Source: Lycocorax pyrrhopterus obiensis
Taxonomy: Eukaryota > Chordata > Aves > Passeriformes > Paradisaeidae
Direction: 5' to 3'
Assembly: GCA_014706295.1 (NCBI GenBank)
Contig: JACSVZ010000004.1
Coordinates: forward strand, 6,813,465-6,877,464
Length of the DNA: 64,000 nt
Shown: in pieces, positions 13,143 to 24,580 of the stretch
Position numbering within the stretch: position 1 is the stretch's first letter
Layout of the letters: every line of letters begins with the position of its first letter
Notes under the pieces: generated by a model
Databases searched by the model: none
What the model saw: the letters and a program-made list of their open reading frames with translations, nothing else
What the model was told of the DNA's origin: nothing
Program-made: the position numbers and the translations under genes

Positions 13143-13507
13143 CACCCAGATTTGGAATGCCGGGGATGGAGTTCTTGTTTGTCCTGGGGAAGAACCACCC
13201 CTCAGAAGGGAAATTGTGAGGCCCTTGTGCAACGAGCTTCCCAAAGCACCAGCGGGGTGCCCTAAACCACCCCAGTTACACATGGGGAGGTGGGTTGGTG
13301 CCTTTTCGTGGCTGAAGTCCTGCTCCCTGCAGGGCTGGGGCTCCTGCAGCACCTCGCTGCAGCTCCAGCCGCTGCCACCCACTCGCTGCATGACCCCGGC
13401 AGCGCTCATGATCCATCGTCCCGTCACCCTCACCGTTTACAGCAAAAAAGCCATTTAGCCAGAGCCTGCAACCCTTCAGCCCGCAATGCCTTGACAGCAG
13501 AGGTTAT

Positions 13508-13560
13508 AGGAGGGAGGAAAAAAAAGGGGGAAAAAAAAAGAGAGGGAGAGGAAGAAAGAA
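13508..13560 (+). repeat. 53-base homopurine tract
   Basis: Every base from 13508 to 13560 is A or G, with alternating A runs and G runs (for example AAAAAAAAGGGGGAAAA inside it). Such tracts can form triplex DNA when mirror-symmetric and are typical low-complexity sequence in vertebrate genomes. Confidence 0.85.
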
Positions 13561-13569
13561 CAATGTGCA

Positions 13570-14200
13570 ATCGGCACTGCATTAGAGATGGAAAAAGTAC
13601 TTAAAGCCTGCAACATTCATCAAGGCTGAATACATAAATGCCACATTTTGAATAAGCCAAGCAAAAGACAATGACAAAGGAAAGGCGCGTTGCTTCAGGA
13701 ATCTCTATCATTTTCATTTGCTGCTGTCAGGAACCTGTTTTTTGCCTCTCACTCTATCAGCCATTATAGCATTAATGAAGTAACCTCACATAGTTATTGA
13801 CTGGCTTGTCAGAGTCCCTGCCTGATCCCTTAATAGAAACCATTGGTCTTCAGTTAAAAATGGGGTGAGCTGGGAGGTGCTGTGGGCATGTGCTGAATTT
13901 CAAGTGCACTCCTGAGGTTATCAAAAGCCATGAAATGCAAATTATTATATTTTTTAAACACACAGATTTCATGCAACTGAGCATATAAAATTGACTAATA
14001 CTGTACTTTATGCATTCCTAATAATGTTTCCAAATATGCTCTGCATATGATCTTTCCCCAGAAAGTTGTGGGTGGTATTTGAATAAGCAGAAAAGGGCCT
14101 AGTTTTATTTTGTGAATAAAGTAGTTTCCTGGACGTTGCAAGTCTCTGTTCCTTCTAATATAAGGTAATGTTTATGCACTGTCTGTTCAAACAACACGGG
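13570..14200. promoter_or_regulatory. Candidate conserved non-coding element / enhancer
   Basis: Complex, AT-rich, repeat-free sequence with no sizeable open frame. Features include GCATTAATGAAG near 13770-13781, a POU octamer ATGCAAAT at 13935-13942 followed by ATTATTATA, and TGCATATGA near 14042-14050. The dense homeodomain- and POU-type cores resemble neural or developmental enhancers. Conservation is not testable here. Confidence 0.3.
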
Positions 14201-16860
14201 TAATCCTTTGTCTGAATTTCTGTCTCAGATCAAAATCATTTTCCCTTCTTCATTTTTTCCCCCCCTCTCCTTTCATAAAGCACCCTAAGTCCCAGAACTA
14301 GTATATTCTCATTTACTAGAAATTGAGGGTTGGCAGAGGGTCTAGAAATAACTTCTTTTCCCAGAAGGTAATAAATCCAGGGAGTAATCTAAAACACTGA
14401 GTTGTTAATTCCAGTACCACCACGCCACTGCCTGTGCTGTGGGTACCCCACTGAATCAGCCCTGGTGACAAGCAATCACAGGGCCTGCACATCCTCCTGC
14501 AGCAGCTTCTGGAGGACGAGACATCCAAAAAAGCCTTTTCCAGCTGCATGTTTGGGACTGCTCACCAGTGGGAAAAGCTACGGGGTGACCTTTCGCACAG
14601 CTGCAGCCTGTGGTCTGATCATTTTCATTAAGGCTCTTAAACATAACGCCCAGATGTGCACTTTGCACATCTGTAATCAGCTAAATCGTGGCCCAGGCAG
14701 CACCGAGTCCTCTCGGCACACGGCACTCCCAAACCACACAGCCCTGCCCCGTGCGGGACCCAGTCCAGCAAACCCAGGCAACTTTCTGGAGTCAGGCTCT
14801 GCTTGCAGGGAGGATTTGAACAGGTAGCCCTAACAAATAAACTTCTCCACTTTGAGCTCAGGAGAGTCTCAGAGGTTAAACATGACACTGGTTTTGAAAA
14901 CAGTAACGAGCTGCCTCACGTCTCGCTCGGCACAGACAGCGGCGAGAGGAAGAGTTGTACAGCCAGACCTGATTTGAGATTGTTCAGACCTCTTGGGTCT
15001 GCAAAACTGGGTTGGCATTCTCAGAAGAACAGACTCCCATAATAATTGTGGTCTTCTCTCATTTCTGATTGGGCTAAAAATTCCCTCAGAACAACTCTCA
15101 CGGCACTTCCACATCCCTGGTCTGAAATTAAGCAAATTTCTCCTAATTAATACTCTGTTTGTTGATTTGGTGACATGTTTTCCAAGTCTGAAATATTATG
15201 AAATTCTTTAATTCTGCCCCTTCCCCCCTCCTACCCCGTTTTCTTCAATTAATTATTTGCAGGCTGTTTCCCTCCATAAAAGACATTCCTTTTCATAGGG
15301 ACATTTGGTGGGTAGCATGTTAGGAATGCCTTTCATTTAACCTATTTCCAAAATACTCCCTTAGCCCTGTGTGCAGTGCTAGCAGCACATTTACCCATCC
15401 CCTCACACCACCATGGGAGAGCCACAGGGCACCATAAAGACTCAGCTGCTCCAAAACCAGGGCCAGGGGGTTTCCAAGGGTCTTTGAGGGGACCACAGCA
15501 TCACCCAGAGTACAGACACCCTCCAGCCCAGGACGTCCCCGTGTCGGTTCCCTACATCTGCCTTATCTCCCTGCAGCTCGTGCACATCAGCACATTTCCA
15601 GGGCTGTCCCTGCAAGGGAGTGGGACCTGGATGCAACATTTGAGATTAGTGTGAGCCATGCAGCTCTCCCAGCCCAGTGCCTGGGAGACCATCTTCTATT
15701 AAAATTATTTATTGTGGCCTAAAATCCACAGCTCCTCCCCAAGTCTTAGTGTCCCCAGCGCTCTTGGGTGACAGATAAACCCCAGATGTCATCATCGTGC
15801 AGGACAAGCTTATCCTTGGCTGAAAATAAATGAGTTTGCTCTTTGCATACGAGGAAAAAAACCCACAACATGACACCACTTTCTTATCCAAGAGAGAATA
15901 AACGGGACAACAAGCCCTGTGCTCTCCACCACATGTCAGGAAAGTTTTAGGGCATTGGGTTTTGGTCCAGTGCAAAGCCCAAGTAGCCACCAAGCAGCTT
16001 TTTTTGTGAGCTTGCACACTGACAGCTCTGCAATGGACAGAGCAGGGGGGCTCACCTCTGTTTAGATTCTCACTTCCCAGCATGATTTGTCCATCCCTAC
16101 TCAAAAGCTCCATTATCTTTCAAGATTTCTTTTTTTGGGACATTTTTTCTTTCCCTTCAGGATACCCTGCTGCCACATCTGTAGCCTGAACGCCACAAAC
16201 AGCCTCTCTTGCCCACAGCTCCTTGCTCTGCAGCGGTGACGCAAGGAGTGGCCCTTAACACACAACATCACTGCCAGGAGCTCATCAGTTCTGATCTTCT
16301 AATTGTGCTTAATGATTGCTGAAAGGAACCAAAAAAATCATCAGTGAACTTCGGCTTTCCCAGTAATTAATATTGTTATTACAGAATTGTTAATAATTAT
16401 TAGACTCTGGCAATGCAGCGTCAAAGATTTTGAGCATCTCCAGGAAGACAGAGCCTGCCCAACTCTGCTTCCATGGCTTACAGCTTTGGCCTTATTTTGA
16501 CTGTACCTCTGATGCCTGCCCCAGAACAAGCCCAGAAAGGGCTCCTAATTGCCTGCAAGAAACTCTGCTTGATTCAGACATAAACCCAGTCTCAAGACCA
16601 CCTTTGTTTTGGGGACACGCTCCAAGGTCCTCGGAGAAGCCTGCATGGATTTTGTGCATCCCAGCTGCCACCAGGGCAGCGCCCAGGCAGACACTGCTTG
16701 GCCCCCACAATTTTCACACGAGCAGTGAAAAATTGAAATTATTCTTAAAGGCTGCTAAACCCAGGAGATTCACAATGGCATTGGCTGTATGCAAACAGGC
16801 CCACTGTTCCCTGTGTTTTGTTAAGTGCAATATATTTGGCATGCAAAAGCTGTGTCTTCG
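14201..16860. other. Non-coding stretch, no gene seen
   Basis: No exon or RNA gene recognised. Open frames of up to 154 codons (16430-16894, +) lack domains. A 10-bp-arm hairpin lies at 14651-14673. Confidence 0.6.
14651..14673. repeat. Perfect 10-bp-arm hairpin
   Basis: CAGATGTGCA and TGCACATCTG flank a three-base CTT loop. The arm carries CAGATG, an E-box (CANNTG), on both sides. This is either a stable small hairpin or a dimeric bHLH-type site; neither can be shown. Confidence 0.6.
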
Positions 16861-17723
16861 GGGAGTTTTTTTTTTATTTTTTTTTTTTAAATAAGTAGTC
16901 TGGACATATTGTAAGAGACAAAGTAATTAGTATTCACTCAGCCCAGCAGGGCAGCAATTTAAACTTTTACAAGGAGTCAAAGTTCAGGATGCTGCCCTGC
17001 CATCAACTTTCTACATACAGATGGGATACGGACTGGAATATCCAAATGTTTCAAGCTACTCTGGGTTATTTGAAACTCCAATAGACACATTACTGTGGGG
17101 AAATTGCTTAATCTGCTCCAGGATTTATTGCTATTGTATGTTCAGTATGGAGGTCCTGGAGGGTCAGAAAGAGCTGTTCTCAGTGCAGGTATTTCATACC
17201 ATATTAAAAAAGTTTCTGACCATACCTTTAATCCTCAACATCTTTACATCCTATTTTTAGGCAGACAGGCACATAAAAACACCCCACACAATGAATGGGT
17301 GTTCACACCCTACTCCAAACAATCCCGCAGCGTGGGGAAAGGAGGGAGGCAAAGCACTCTGCCCCTCACTTCTGTCCAGGAAAAGGCAACTTTGTTGTCA
17401 TATAAAGCAATAAATAGAAAAGTCAGGAGGAAAAAAAAAGTGCCCTACTGCGTTGGATTGATTTAAGAGTAAGTGCGTGCGCTGGAGAAATAGATTTTTT
17501 TTCTCCTCTTAGGCAGTCATTTTTACAAATGCATGAGGTGAGCACCGATTAAAGCTCAACAAGAAAGCAGCATTTTTTCCCCCCTCTTTTTTCTGTTCAT
17601 CCCACCCTTCTCTCCCCGTCCCCACTCTGCCAGGCAGACCCTGATCTGTTTGGGGGCACTGGTGGGGAGGACAGGAATCCCTGCCCACCTTGGGGAGGGA
17701 AATCCAGTGCCCCCGGGCTCACA

Positions 17724-17745
17724 GGGGTTCGGGAGGGGATGGGGG
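17724..17745 (+). other. G-quadruplex-forming motif
   Basis: Four G runs (GGGG, GGG, GGGG, GGGGG) are separated by loops TTC, A and AT. This fits the canonical G3+N1-7 pattern with short loops. The flanking 120 bases are GC-rich. Confidence 0.6.
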
Positions 17746-18623
17746 ACTGCAGCCAGTCACAGGAGAGAAAAATACCCTGCCCCACTTAGCATAATTATTT
17801 GGGGCTTTCAGAGGGAAAGCAGTAACAATTATTGTTTTTCCTTGTTCCCCACCCCCAGGCTTTCACTTGTAAGAGCAGGTAAAACTGACTAGAAAGAGGA
17901 GATAAATGTATAAAAACATTGCTTTTGTAGACAATTCACACTCAGCAAAAGCACAACAACTCGAGCAGGAAGGAAACGCGGGTACCACAAACATGAATAT
18001 AACAACCTGGGTGAAAAACAGCCTTGTCTAATTGCCCTGAAAAGTATTGTCATTATTCTGATGGCTTCACCTAGTAAAAAAAAAAAAAATGCTGGAAAAC
18101 TTCACTCTGAGTTTTGGTGGCATCTTTGCAGCTCAGAAAAATAAATTCAAAGGCAAAAAGCACAAGGAATCAGCACATCAAAATTTTAGGCCTCATGCAG
18201 GGATGAGCACTGATTCTGTGCATCCCCCACTTTACGCAAGTTTCAGATTCAGAATGAAGGACTTGCTTTGTTTGCAAATAAAAGTATCATCTCCCAGGTT
18301 CTCGCTACTTCCTGTTTGCCAAGCAAAACAGACTTTGAACAGGAACAGCTCAGCTCCTTCCCATCTCCAGAAAACCTCACAAAGGGTATCACCTTGTATA
18401 CGGTGTGTATAAAACTGGGGAGAAACAGCCCTCCACCTTCCCTTCAAGGACAGAGGGAATATTTGCCTTCTTAAATACGGCAGCACAGGAGCTTTTCTGA
18501 GTCAGTAATTCAGGCTGCCCTGTGAGCACTGGAGGAGACGGGGATGGCTGAGCTGTGCTTTGCTTCCGAAACAAACCCCACATCACTTCCTCCTCAAATG
18601 AGACTGACTCCTTCCCCCCAGCC

Positions 18624-18643
18624 CCAATGCAAATTTGCACTGG
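18624..18643. promoter_or_regulatory. Palindromic POU octamer
   Basis: TGCAAATTTGCA at 18628-18639 is a perfect 12-bp palindrome embedded in a 20-base inverted repeat with one mismatched pair. ATGCAAAT lies at 18627-18634. Candidate POU dimer site by motif only. Confidence 0.22.
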
Positions 18644-19440
18644 CTTAAGGCATTAAAAGGTCTAAAAAGTTTATTTCCTTTTCTTTGTTTTAAGCCTGCC
18701 AGATTTCTTCTCACAGGTGAAATACCACAGGAGAAGCAAGATACGTTTTCCTAGATATTTATGGATTAGCCCAAACTCAGCAGAGAAAAAAATAATAATA
18801 AATATTACTACTCACATAAGGTTTCCAGACTTTTTGCCTCCAAGAGGCCTGAAAAATTTGGGTACCTGTCTGACTGCTGGTCCCCAGTACTTTTGGAAAC
18901 CATGCAAGACCAACAGGATCTTGTCCAGTGAGGTCAACACCAGCAGTTCTGGTAGGGCCCATCACAGAGTCCTTAATCCCAGAGCCAAGCTTAGCTAAAA
19001 CTCAAATAATGCTTTTTTTCCTCTGCCTTCATTAAGGCCCATTCCTATAATGCATTTAGACAAACTTTCTTACTGCTAAATTTTCTTTTTTTATGCCACA
19101 AGTGCATTTTCTAATTGAAAAGAGAGGTAACTTGTTTTAGTGTCACAGGCTTTAATTAAGCATAGTTTGTCTAGAATAGCTGCAGGGTTTATTTATTATT
19201 TATTAAAGAAAGGTTAGTTATTTATTGGGGAGGGGGAAGACACATCTGTGGTTGAAACTTCACGGAATGAACCAGACAGCCCATCACTCAAACTGCTTTA
19301 GGACATGAGTGGATCACTATCAGGGTCAGGAAAAAAATACTTCTTCTACTGATGTGTTACATAATGAGGATATTTTTGATACTTTCAAGTCTTCCTTGAA
19401 GCTGTGGTTGTTTCTGGTCACTATTCAAGGACAAGACAGT

Positions 19441-19462
19441 GGGCTTAAGGGGGGGTAGGGGG
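19441..19462 (+). other. G-quadruplex-forming motif
   Basis: G runs GGG, GGGGGGG and GGGGG are separated by CTTAA and TA. The long middle run can supply two tracts, so the canonical pattern is met, though less cleanly than at 57120. Confidence 0.45.
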
Positions 19463-20032
19463 AACAAAACAGGACTTTAGTTTGGACTTTACTGCAGGAG
19501 TGCTCCAACATCACTGGGACAGGCACTGCAAAAGGGGCTGGGGGCACAGCAGGGACAGGCTGCTCAAGGGCCCCTCACTGACCTTTTTCCTTCCCTCTGG
19601 CAGATCCAGCACCAGAAGTGAGGATGAGTGCTGGTGCAGACTGGTGTGCAGGGAGGAATCCTCTGAGAAGTGGCAGGACACACTGCAGACCAGCTCCTGC
19701 TGCAGGGAGAAGCTCCCCTGTTAAACAGCTGTTTGAGGGCAGGAGCCTGTAAACCCAGTGAGGGGCCTATAAAGCCATGTTAAGTCATATTTTTTGCCTT
19801 TTTTTTTCTCTTTTTTTTAAATTAAAAAAGCTTTAACTTTCCCCTCACCACTTCTGGGCTGAATTGGTTTGATCCAGAGAGGTAGTTATGCATAAGAGCA
19901 ACCACTTTATATTGAATTAGGAGATTTCTCATGCAACACATCTCACCAATTACAAGGCAGGGATGCAATTCTATGATTTATAATACATTATACTGTTAAG
20001 TAATATAACATTATAGATACAATTTGTACCTA

Positions 20033-20157
20033 TCTCTCCATGGATTAGAGAGGTGGCACATGAAGAGTGGATCATTAAACAGCAGTGCAAGGCCAGGGGC
20101 CAAGCACTTCTGTTTAACAAGCTGCTCCAAGTACCACCCCTCTAATCCATGGAGAGA
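20033..20157. repeat. 125-nt imperfect hairpin / foldback element
   Basis: The two halves are inverted copies over roughly 60 bases each. The outer arms TCTCTCCATGGATTAGAG (20033-20050) and its complement (20140-20157) are perfect. They continue through AGGTGG/GGGTGG, then a looser segment, then ATTAAACAGCAGTGC (20073-20087) paired with GCACTTCTGTTTAA (20104-20117), around a short GGCCAGGGGCC loop. Weak pairing with gaps may extend to about 20016 and 20177. There is no clear target-site duplication. It could be a foldback DNA-transposon relic (MITE), an old palindromic repeat, or a small hairpin RNA source. I recognise no known microRNA seed. Confidence 0.75.
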
Positions 20158-23100
20158 ATAAATTGTTCCTGTATCTTGTTCTAAATCAGGTTCTTTGGGT
20201 GTGTTTTGGGGGGGGTTGCATTAGAATAATAATAGTAATAATAATTCCTGTTTAGGGGTATCGCTTTCTGGGGCTGACCTAGTTTAAACTGAAGGAGCTT
20301 TTGTTCCAGAAAGGGTCTGGAATTCACAATCTTGCTGGATTTGAGGGCGATATGGGGGGAGAGGGAAGCGACTCTCAGGCCATTTCGTGGCAGAAGCACC
20401 CACACCCTCCCAGTTCAATGGCACACCTGAAGAGGACAACCAGCTCCAGGCTGCAAATGCAGGGACAGCCTAAGGCAGGAGCTCGGCTACACCCTTGCCC
20501 CATCAGGCAGGAATGTCCCAGGAGCACGCAGTGGCCTGTTAGCACCCAGCACGCAAGGCTCCAACGCCACCAGGAAGGCTCTGGGTGACACCAGTGCCTT
20601 CGTGAGTGGGGACACCACGTTTCCAGGGCTGGCATTCCCCAGCCCCGAACGACCCCGTGGCCATTCCCATGCGAACGTTAAGGAGCAGCCATGGCTCAGC
20701 GCGCCGAGGTCTTTGGGAGGACAGAGTTGACACAGTGGTATTTCAAGGCATCGATGGCCACGTGTAGCAGCTGAAGGCGAGCTCTTTGATCTCCATCTCT
20801 GTTTATATTACCTCTCCAGGGTCAATAAATGCAGATAGGAACACCAGGCTCGACAGACAATGTGCTGCTTTATAACACTGGCACGGGGATTAGGGTTCCA
20901 TGCCTGGCTCCCAGGTTTATTAAACCCCATTACTATCCCCTTAAGGATGACAACACCTTTCCATAACAGTACAGTTGCTTGGCTCCCAAGGAGGGCAGCA
21001 CAATGAGAGAGCCTGAAGATATAGGGACACTGTTAGGCTGCCTTATAGCCCCTAACTCATCATGTGACAAGGCATTGATTTCTATTGACGATTTCATTGT
21101 GATGTCAGAACATAACCTGAATTCATCTTTCATCTACTTTAAAAGTAAACAATGGCTCTTGGAACAGGAAAAAAAAAAAAAGGATAGTGCTTAAAAATAA
21201 CAAAAAGAATAAAAAGAATTTTTATTCCAGCTTTTCCTCGAAAAAACCAAACAGAGAACCAAGACTGCTCAGCAGCTACATGGAGCAGGGCAAACTATTA
21301 ATAGAAAACACATGATTTGACAAATTTTATCACTGCTTCAATTTGCAAATTATTCACAAATCTGCTGCCACTCATTCAATTCTGTTCAATTTATGAAACT
21401 ATATTAAATTAGCATTATTCCACAGAAACTATTTCCAGCCTCCAAAAAAAATTTCCAGGTGATATTTACAGTATTTGCTGACAATTCACCATCACCTCAG
21501 CCATGGTAAGGTGCCATTACTGCCCTTCAGCTTAACAACCTGTGAAATAAACAGGGATTGGGGGATCCTCCATTCAGGCTTTCCACACTGTCTATGTTTG
21601 AAAGAGGAGATAAAAAGGAAAGGCTGGCAGGGCTTGGCGTTGGCACCACATTACATTTCTATTAATAAAGAACAGCAATCAGCTCTGAAATTAATGTGGA
21701 TCTGTTATCTCCTCACACACACAAAGAATTCGTGTCTAATGTGTTCACATGGACCGCCGTGCAAACGATGGGGCCGAGCCACTCTTTCTTCTGTTTCATT
21801 ACCTCTGTGCCTTGGCTCTGGTCTGGTTTTGAGTGTTTTTTCCTCAGAAAAGCATGTGCAGACACGTAGGATAAAGATCTGTCAGCGTGGTCCCTCTCTG
21901 TGTTTCTAGAGACTACACAGATGTATTTCATACGCCTCCAAAATGCAAATTGAAATTTGCTAATTTCTAGGTTTTGGCCACCTGTTGCACTTTACCACTC
22001 CTGTTTAATAGACACATGGTGCAGATTAAAAGTTTTACTGGACTTAAGGCTAAGACACTTGCAAAGTCCTCCACAGATATCAGACACACTCGGCAGACGG
22101 GAACACTGAGGTACAAATTTCCACACTATGGTGAAAGAGACCCTGGAGCCTTAGGAAAAGTGAAATAAAATAATGAAAATACACCTCTTCATTTCAGTTT
22201 CACGGGATTCAAATGATGTACAAAAATTCCCTAAGCAATTTTCCTGCAGCACAGCTCCCTAATGAGGCTGGGGAAGCAGCTTCACTCCACACTCCCACAA
22301 ATACCTAGTCAGGATGAGCAGAAAAGGTAAATTCAGTCTTTCAGGGTGGAAATCATGCTACAGATGCCAAACTGCTGGTCATGGCTCAGCCATCAGCCAA
22401 CCACCTTTTCTGGTGGTAGACCATCCCATGACACAATCCTAATTTTGAGACATTTGTTTGGGGTATTTGCTTTTTCACCAATGGTTACTTGGGGTATTGT
22501 TTCAAGTTATGTTCAAGTAGTCCCATACTGAATAAACAGTAAGAAAAACATCTAAAATTACCACTTCCCCTATAAAGTTTGGGCATAAATAGGATCTCAG
22601 GGTATTTCATTATATTGTCTTGGGCAACTGGAAACATGAGACAGAAATGCTTTGTAAGTCTAGAGAAAAATAAAGTAAAATGAATAGCCATTACAAAAGG
22701 AGGCAACAAACCCAGCACCTGAGGAGGAGTGCACTGATAGGGAATTTGCATTCCTTTTAAAACATTATCCCATGCATTGTCTCTGATGTGTGTTCCAGGG
22801 ACACTGTCTCTCCAGCTGTGACCCACCAAGCCACTCCTGAGGAAAAGATAGAGTCATCCTGGGATCTTGTCACATCCATCTCCCACAGGAGAAGAGACCT
22901 GACAACGCCTGGGACATCTTGGCAAGAAGAAGCAACAAAGAGCAGCCAGGAAGGGAAGCAGGGAAGAAATGCATCTCCCAGCAGGGAAGAGATGAATCTT
23001 GATAGACTCCCCCTCTCACTCTTCTCCAGCCTCCGGGCCCAGCTGGACTCAGCATCCCAACTGCTCTCCCCACGAGGACAGGGGACGTGGGAAGCGCGGG

Positions 23101-24580
23101 GCTGGCAACGCACCCGCCAGGCTCCGAGGGATCTGAGAACACCCTCAGGTTCACAGGCACCCAGAGTTTGCCAAATCATTTCAGCTCATCTCTAATTGTC
23201 AGCGATCTCTATTAGCTCAGTAGTGTGGCTTTGACATAAGGATGAACAGAAGGGTTGTTACTGGCTACTGAGAGGAGAGGAGCTTCTGGTCCAAGGAAGA
23301 AAAGCATCTTCCATGGCAGAAGGAAAAATCTTTTTTTCCTTCCCACATAGGCTAAACTATATCAAAGGCTGGCAGACAAAAAGACAAAGGGACCACACAA
23401 TGGATGTCCATTGGCCTAAACTCCCCCTAATACCATACTAAAAAAAAAAAAAGGAAAAAAAAGGCTTTGTGGCTTGCTGCTCAGTATTAAACAATATGAG
23501 ATCTTTTTTATAATTGTCTCCAAGAGGAAAAAAAAAGAAAGGAAAATAGGACTACATGCACCAATCCCAGTACAGCACGACTCCATTTGAGTCCTCAGCT
23601 CCAGGAGGTGGCTGGTTTGGCAGGGGCAGCTCCTTCTCCAGAACACTTCCCTCTCAGATGACTGGTCCCCAAGACCCAGAGCCATGGTGTGACTCTCCCC
23701 ATGCCAGCTGAAGCTAAAAATTTTTGTGGATGGAAAGAAAAGGGAGAAGGGAAAGAAGAGTATTGACTACACCGAGACTGCATTTTCTCAGATTACGCCA
23801 AAATTCTGATCTTTCCATATTATTTCCCTGAACAACAGCCCAAGTTAATAGGACCTAAAAATACCCCAAACACATTTTTGGTTTTGCAAACAGTGTTTCA
23901 TTCATGCATGTCTGCCTGGTGATGCATCGTTACAATTGCAATGAGAGAGCTGCCAGCCCTGGAAGGGTGTATTGCTCCCTGCACTTGGAATGCTAAAGAG
24001 GGACTGAAGCCATAGAGGAGGTTAAAATGGGTTTCACTATATAGAAATGAGAGAGAAATTAAGTCAGGCCCGCAGCTAGAAGTTACGTGAGCTTCTCAAA
24101 CAGTCCAGGGCCACAACCACCTCTGCCTTACACTTAAATTTTTGCCCCATACAAACAGGAAAAGCATCCCTTAGGTCCCAGGAGCAGCCTCAGCTATGTG
24201 TTGGATGCTGGGATGGAATCAGGCAGTCAGGTGGCACCTGCACCCCCTCACAGTGGCTGGGGATGAGATGTACCACAAACAGGGAACATAAAGCAGCCCT
24301 AAATTAAAGCGCTTCCAACACAACGCAATTACACCACATAATATTTACTTATCTTATATACACTCAGAGGGAAGATAAATGTCTAGTAAAAACCACAATC
24401 CACTATTAAACAGCTATAAAATACTTCGCTGTCTTCCCATTTCAAAAGCTCCCATAGTATAAATAGTGGTCAAAAGTTCAGTGAACTGTCTTGTAGTCTG
24501 GTGCTCCATTCAAACCATGCTATTTCCAGAGAGTCTCCTGACACCGTATCTAATTTCCAAAATGAATATGCTTTAATTTT
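20158..24580. other. Non-coding stretch, no gene seen
   Basis: It contains an AAT-type microsatellite (20225-20245), G8 at 20208-20215, A runs at 21170-21181 and 23440-23462, and two POU octamers (21943-21950 and 22744-22751). Open frames overlap on opposite strands without domains, as at 22757-23195. A possible minus-strand MIR scrap near 22097-22118 is too short to annotate. Confidence 0.6.
21943..21960. promoter_or_regulatory. POU octamer in an inverted repeat
   Basis: ATGCAAAT at 21943-21950 overlaps the inverted repeat GCAAATT-GA-AATTTGC (21945-21960), giving two octamer-like half-sites facing each other. Motif-level evidence only. Confidence 0.22.

Larger units (their letters stand above)
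10511..13507. other. Non-coding stretch, no gene seen
   Basis: Mixed-composition sequence with short overlapping open frames on both strands, none with a domain. It includes the palindrome at 10833-10851 and a CTCF-like core at 13130-13142. The stretch 11940-13020 is AT-rich with an A run near 12651-12660. Confidence 0.6.
16861..20032. other. Non-coding stretch, no gene seen
   Basis: It starts with an interrupted T run (16866-16888) and contains an A run near 18077-18089, two G-quadruplex motifs and a palindromic octamer at 18624-18643. Open frames are short. AATTCTATGATT at 19969-19980 resembles one unit of an avian CR1 tail but is too short to call. Confidence 0.6.

Noticed and set aside
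16668..16682. CTCF site (CCACCAGGGCAGCGC)
   Set aside because: The core is broken after CCACCAGGG; weaker than the three listed.
19969..19980. CR1 retrotransposon tail (AATTCTATGATT)
   Set aside because: Only one unit, with no recognisable CR1 body upstream.
22097..22118. Minus-strand MIR fragment
   Set aside because: About 20 bases resemble the 'cagatgaggaaactgaggcac' segment, but the similarity does not continue.
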